Positions 6,551 to 8,669 of a DNA stretch of 8,669 bases are shown piece by piece (the first letter of the stretch is position 1; every line of letters begins with the position of its first letter). Origin of the DNA: Fidelibacterota bacterium (GTDB lineage Bacteria; Fidelibacterota; Fidelibacteria; Fidelibacterales; Fidelibacteraceae); the NCBI GenBank assembly GCA_029931905.1, contig JAOZRH010000083.1, forward strand, positions 1 to 8,669, read 5' to 3'. A model generated the notes under the pieces. That model searched no databases. It saw only the letters and a program-made list of their open reading frames with translations, and was not told where the DNA came from. Made by a program: the position numbers and the translations under genes.

Positions 6551-7714
6551 ATGATAAAAGAATTAAATCTAAAATCAATTTGTATTATTGCTGGTGATTA
6601 TTCTGCTGATGAACCAGGTGCACATGTTATAAATAGATTTAGACAATTATATCCAAATTTAAGAGTGTTTGGTATTGGCGGTGAAAGAATGCGTAATCAA
6701 GGAATGAGATTGCTCTTTCATAGTAATGATACGACATTTATGGGTTTTTTTGAGATATTAAAGCATTATTCATTCATTCGCCAAATGTTTAAAAAAGTGG
6801 TGTCTGTAATTAAAAAAACTAAACCTGATGCTGTTATTCTTATGGATTATCCCGGATTTAATCTTCGATTGGCAAAAAAATTAAAAAGATTGAAAATTCC
6901 AATATTTTATTATATTGCACCTCAAACTTGGGCTTGGAAAGAGGGGAGAGTAAAGCAAATAGTAAAATATATAGATCATTTGTTTGTAATATTTCCATTT
7001 GAGAAAAATTATTTTAATCAATTTCACATTCCTGTAACATATGTTGGTAATCCGTTAGCTCGTTCAATTGTGAATAAACCATTTCCATTTGATCCGTTAA
7101 AACAATTAGGATTAAAAAAGGATTTACCAATAATTTCTTTTTTGCCAGGTAGTCGTGAACAAGAGATAAGAAGACATTTGCCTGTTATTTTTGAAACGAT
7201 AAAAATTTTGCGTGAAAAATTTCCTCATTGGCAATTTGTTATTTCGAAATCTCAAAATATTTCTCAAAAAATATGGGAAAAATACTATACAAATTCCAAC
7301 AGTTATTTATATGAAAGTAATATTAATTATTTGTTGGCACATTCTTCGGCAATAGCTGTAGCTTCTGGAACGGCAAGTTTGCAATCAGCGTTGCATAAAA
7401 AACCAATGGTTATTTTCTATAAAACATCTCCTATTACTTATTTTATAGCTAGATTAGTAACAAAAATAAAATATATTGGAATGATAAACATTTTAGATGG
7501 TAATTTGCTGGTTACAGAATTAATTCAAAACGATTTTTATGCAACTAATCTTGCACATCATATTCAAAAAGAAGTTTTAACCTTTAATCATCAAAGTATA
7601 AAAAAAGCAAAAATAAAAAAAGCCGTTGATAATTTGTTGGTTGAAAATTCTACAGAAAAAATGGTTGTTTTAATGTTACAACTTATTTCTAAATATAAAA
7701 ATAAACAAAATTGA
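6551..7714 (+). CDS. lpxB: Lipid-A-disaccharide synthase
   Basis: LpxB (GT19) is a peripheral inner-membrane enzyme. It transfers the 2,3-diacylglucosamine unit from its UDP form onto lipid X to form the beta-1,6 disaccharide of lipid A. At 387 residues it is of family length. Marks in order: GIGG (41-44), MGFFEILKH (64-72), MDYPGFNL (98-105, with Asp99 matching the essential Asp98 of characterised enzymes), YYIAPQTWAWKEGR (120-133), FPFEK (148-152), VGNPLA (165-170), LPGSR (198-202, with the essential Arg), and SGTASLQSAL (272-281) followed by MINILDG (311-317). Two departures from what I recall as consensus: AGDYSADEPGA (14-24) for the usual AGEASGD loop, and Gln278 where Glu is usual. It lies 5 bases after the oxidoreductase and overlaps lpxK by 4 bases. 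Confidence 0.95.
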   Translation: MIKELNLKSICIIAGDYSADEPGAHVINRFRQLYPNLRVFGIGGERMRNQGMRLLFHSNDTTFMGFFEILKHYSFIRQMFKKVVSVIKKTKPDAVILMDYPGFNLRLAKKLKRLKIPIFYYIAPQTWAWKEGRVKQIVKYIDHLFVIFPFEKNYFNQFHIPVTYVGNPLARSIVNKPFPFDPLKQLGLKKDLPIISFLPGSREQEIRRHLPVIFETIKILREKFPHWQFVISKSQNISQKIWEKYYTNSNSYLYESNINYLLAHSSAIAVASGTASLQSALHKKPMVIFYKTSPITYFIARLVTKIKYIGMINILDGNLLVTELIQNDFYATNLAHHIQKEVLTFNHQSIKKAKIKKAVDNLLVENSTEKMVVLMLQLISKYKNKQN

Positions 7715-8669
7715 AAATATTTAATTTTTTATTTGACGCAATAATTAAATTGCGACACAGATTATACGATATAGGCATTTTTAAATCCAAAAAAGTAATA
7801 ACACCAGTAATTTCTATCGGTAGCATTACGATTGGTGGTGCAGGAAAAACACCATTGACAATTGCAATTACCAAAATATTGATTTCAATGAATTTAAAAA
7901 TTGCAATATTGAGTCGAGGATATAAACGAGAAAAAAAGGGAATTTATGAAATAATTTTTCCTTCAGATTTACAAAAAACTGCGGTTGATTATGGTGATGA
8001 ACCAACTTTAATGGCATCAACTCTTAAAAATATTCCGGTTGTAGTTGCAGAAAATAGATTCCTTGGGGCGAGATATATTGAAAAAAATATTAAACCAGAT
8101 GTGATATTATTAGATGATGGATTTCAACATCGAAAACTTATTCATTCGGCAGATTTTCTAATTTTTAAAAAAGATTTTAATGGTGTGAATGAAAAATATT
8201 TTCCTTTTGGGAAATTAAGAGATTCGTTGTCGCGATTAAAAAATAGTAATTTGATTTTTTATGAAAATGAAGCCAAAAAAGATGTGATAGAATATTTTGA
8301 AAATCAATCAAATATTCAAAAATATGATATTGTTTACAAGTTGGTTTCAAATAAAGGGGCAGAAGTCAATGTTGAACAACCTGTTACTTCATTTTGTGGT
8401 ATTGCAAAACCAGAATTATTTTTTGGAGCTATTGAAAATTTGAACATTGATTGTGAATATAATTTAAAATTTACAGATCATAAAAAATATAATGAATCGA
8501 CAATTAATAAATTATTATCAACAAAATCAAAAACATTTATTACCACCGAAAAGGATATTATCAAATTACCCAAAAAATTTATTGATAATAATAACTTGTT
8601 GATATTGACAATGAAAATAGAGTTTATTGATAACAAAAATATCAAAAAAATATTAAAAAAAGTTATTGA
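7711..8669 (+). CDS. lpxK: Tetraacyldisaccharide 4'-kinase, 3' end beyond window
   Basis: LpxK phosphorylates the 4' position of the lipid A disaccharide, at the inner membrane. The frame is open for 319 codons to the window edge; the TGA at 8667-8669 is out of frame, so the gene continues. Marks: P-loop region GSITIGGAGKTP (37-48), ILSRGYKR (66-73), GDEP (95-98, with the catalytic-region Asp), LLDDGFQHRKL (133-143), FPFGKLRDSLSRL (164-176), GIAKPELF (230-237), FTDHKKY (254-260, conserved His257) and ITTEKD (277-282). The start is TTG at 7711, overlapping the lpxB stop as TTGA. The next in-frame ATG is codon 60, beyond the P-loop, so it cannot be the start. The N-terminus has only a short amphipathic helix (about 3-20) rather than a clear membrane segment, similar to many family members. 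The missing end is probably a few tens of residues. Confidence 0.95.
   Translation, partial: MKIFNFLFDAIIKLRHRLYDIGIFKSKKVITPVISIGSITIGGAGKTPLTIAITKILISMNLKIAILSRGYKREKKGIYEIIFPSDLQKTAVDYGDEPTLMASTLKNIPVVVAENRFLGARYIEKNIKPDVILLDDGFQHRKLIHSADFLIFKKDFNGVNEKYFPFGKLRDSLSRLKNSNLIFYENEAKKDVIEYFENQSNIQKYDIVYKLVSNKGAEVNVEQPVTSFCGIAKPELFFGAIENLNIDCEYNLKFTDHKKYNESTINKLLSTKSKTFITTEKDIIKLPKKFIDNNNLLILTMKIEFIDNKNIKKILKKVI

Noticed and set aside
7689..7874. Minus-strand ORF of 61 codons
   Set aside because: It is antisense to the lpxB end and the lpxK P-loop region, which is clearly coding on the plus strand.
8667..8669. TGA at the window edge as the lpxK stop codon
   Set aside because: It is in another frame: the lpxK frame reads through as GTT ATT GA and continues beyond the window.

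Overview
This is an AT-rich (GC roughly 30% by eye), gene-dense stretch of a chromosome from a Gram-negative bacterium. I favour a member of the Bacteroidota or the wider FCB group (for example Ignavibacteria or Kapabacteria-like lineages). The grounds are a PorV/PorQ-type outer-membrane protein, lipid A genes, TAnnTTTG promoter-like elements, and a mix of starts with and without Shine-Dalgarno (SD) sites. The phylum is an inference; the outer membrane is well supported by lpxB, lpxK and the predicted beta-barrel.

Layout. Bases 1-278 carry no convincing gene. They hold a small repeat cluster: two near-identical direct copies of a 24-base unit, inverted fragments of the same unit, and a GC-rich hairpin between them. 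Next comes a leftward short-chain dehydrogenase (279-1055), divergent from a rightward group: rsmI (1203-1883), upp (1897-2523) and an unrecognised lipoprotein (2572-3420). A strong hairpin terminator at 3443-3473 follows and probably serves both strands. A leftward pair comes next, a membrane-anchored HEMVH metallopeptidase (4459-5388) followed by a PorQ-like outer-membrane protein (3535-4422). A divergent promoter region (5389-5552) then leads to a tight rightward operon: a Gfo/Idh/MocA oxidoreductase (5553-6545), lpxB (6551-7714) and lpxK (from 7711 off the right edge).

How the genes work together. The right third is a lipid A operon. LpxB joins two acylated glucosamine units into the disaccharide and LpxK phosphorylates the 4' position. 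The oxidoreductase in front of lpxB is a candidate for the GnnA-like sugar oxidation step used to make 3-amino-glucosamine lipid A. The middle is cell-envelope material (peptidase, beta-barrel protein, lipoprotein). The left third is housekeeping: rRNA methylation and uracil salvage. I see no prophage, CRISPR array, transposase, tRNA or rRNA gene. I also see no clear sign of a wholly new system. The most unusual items are the repeat cluster, the Gfo/Idh-lpxB pairing and the orphan lipoprotein.
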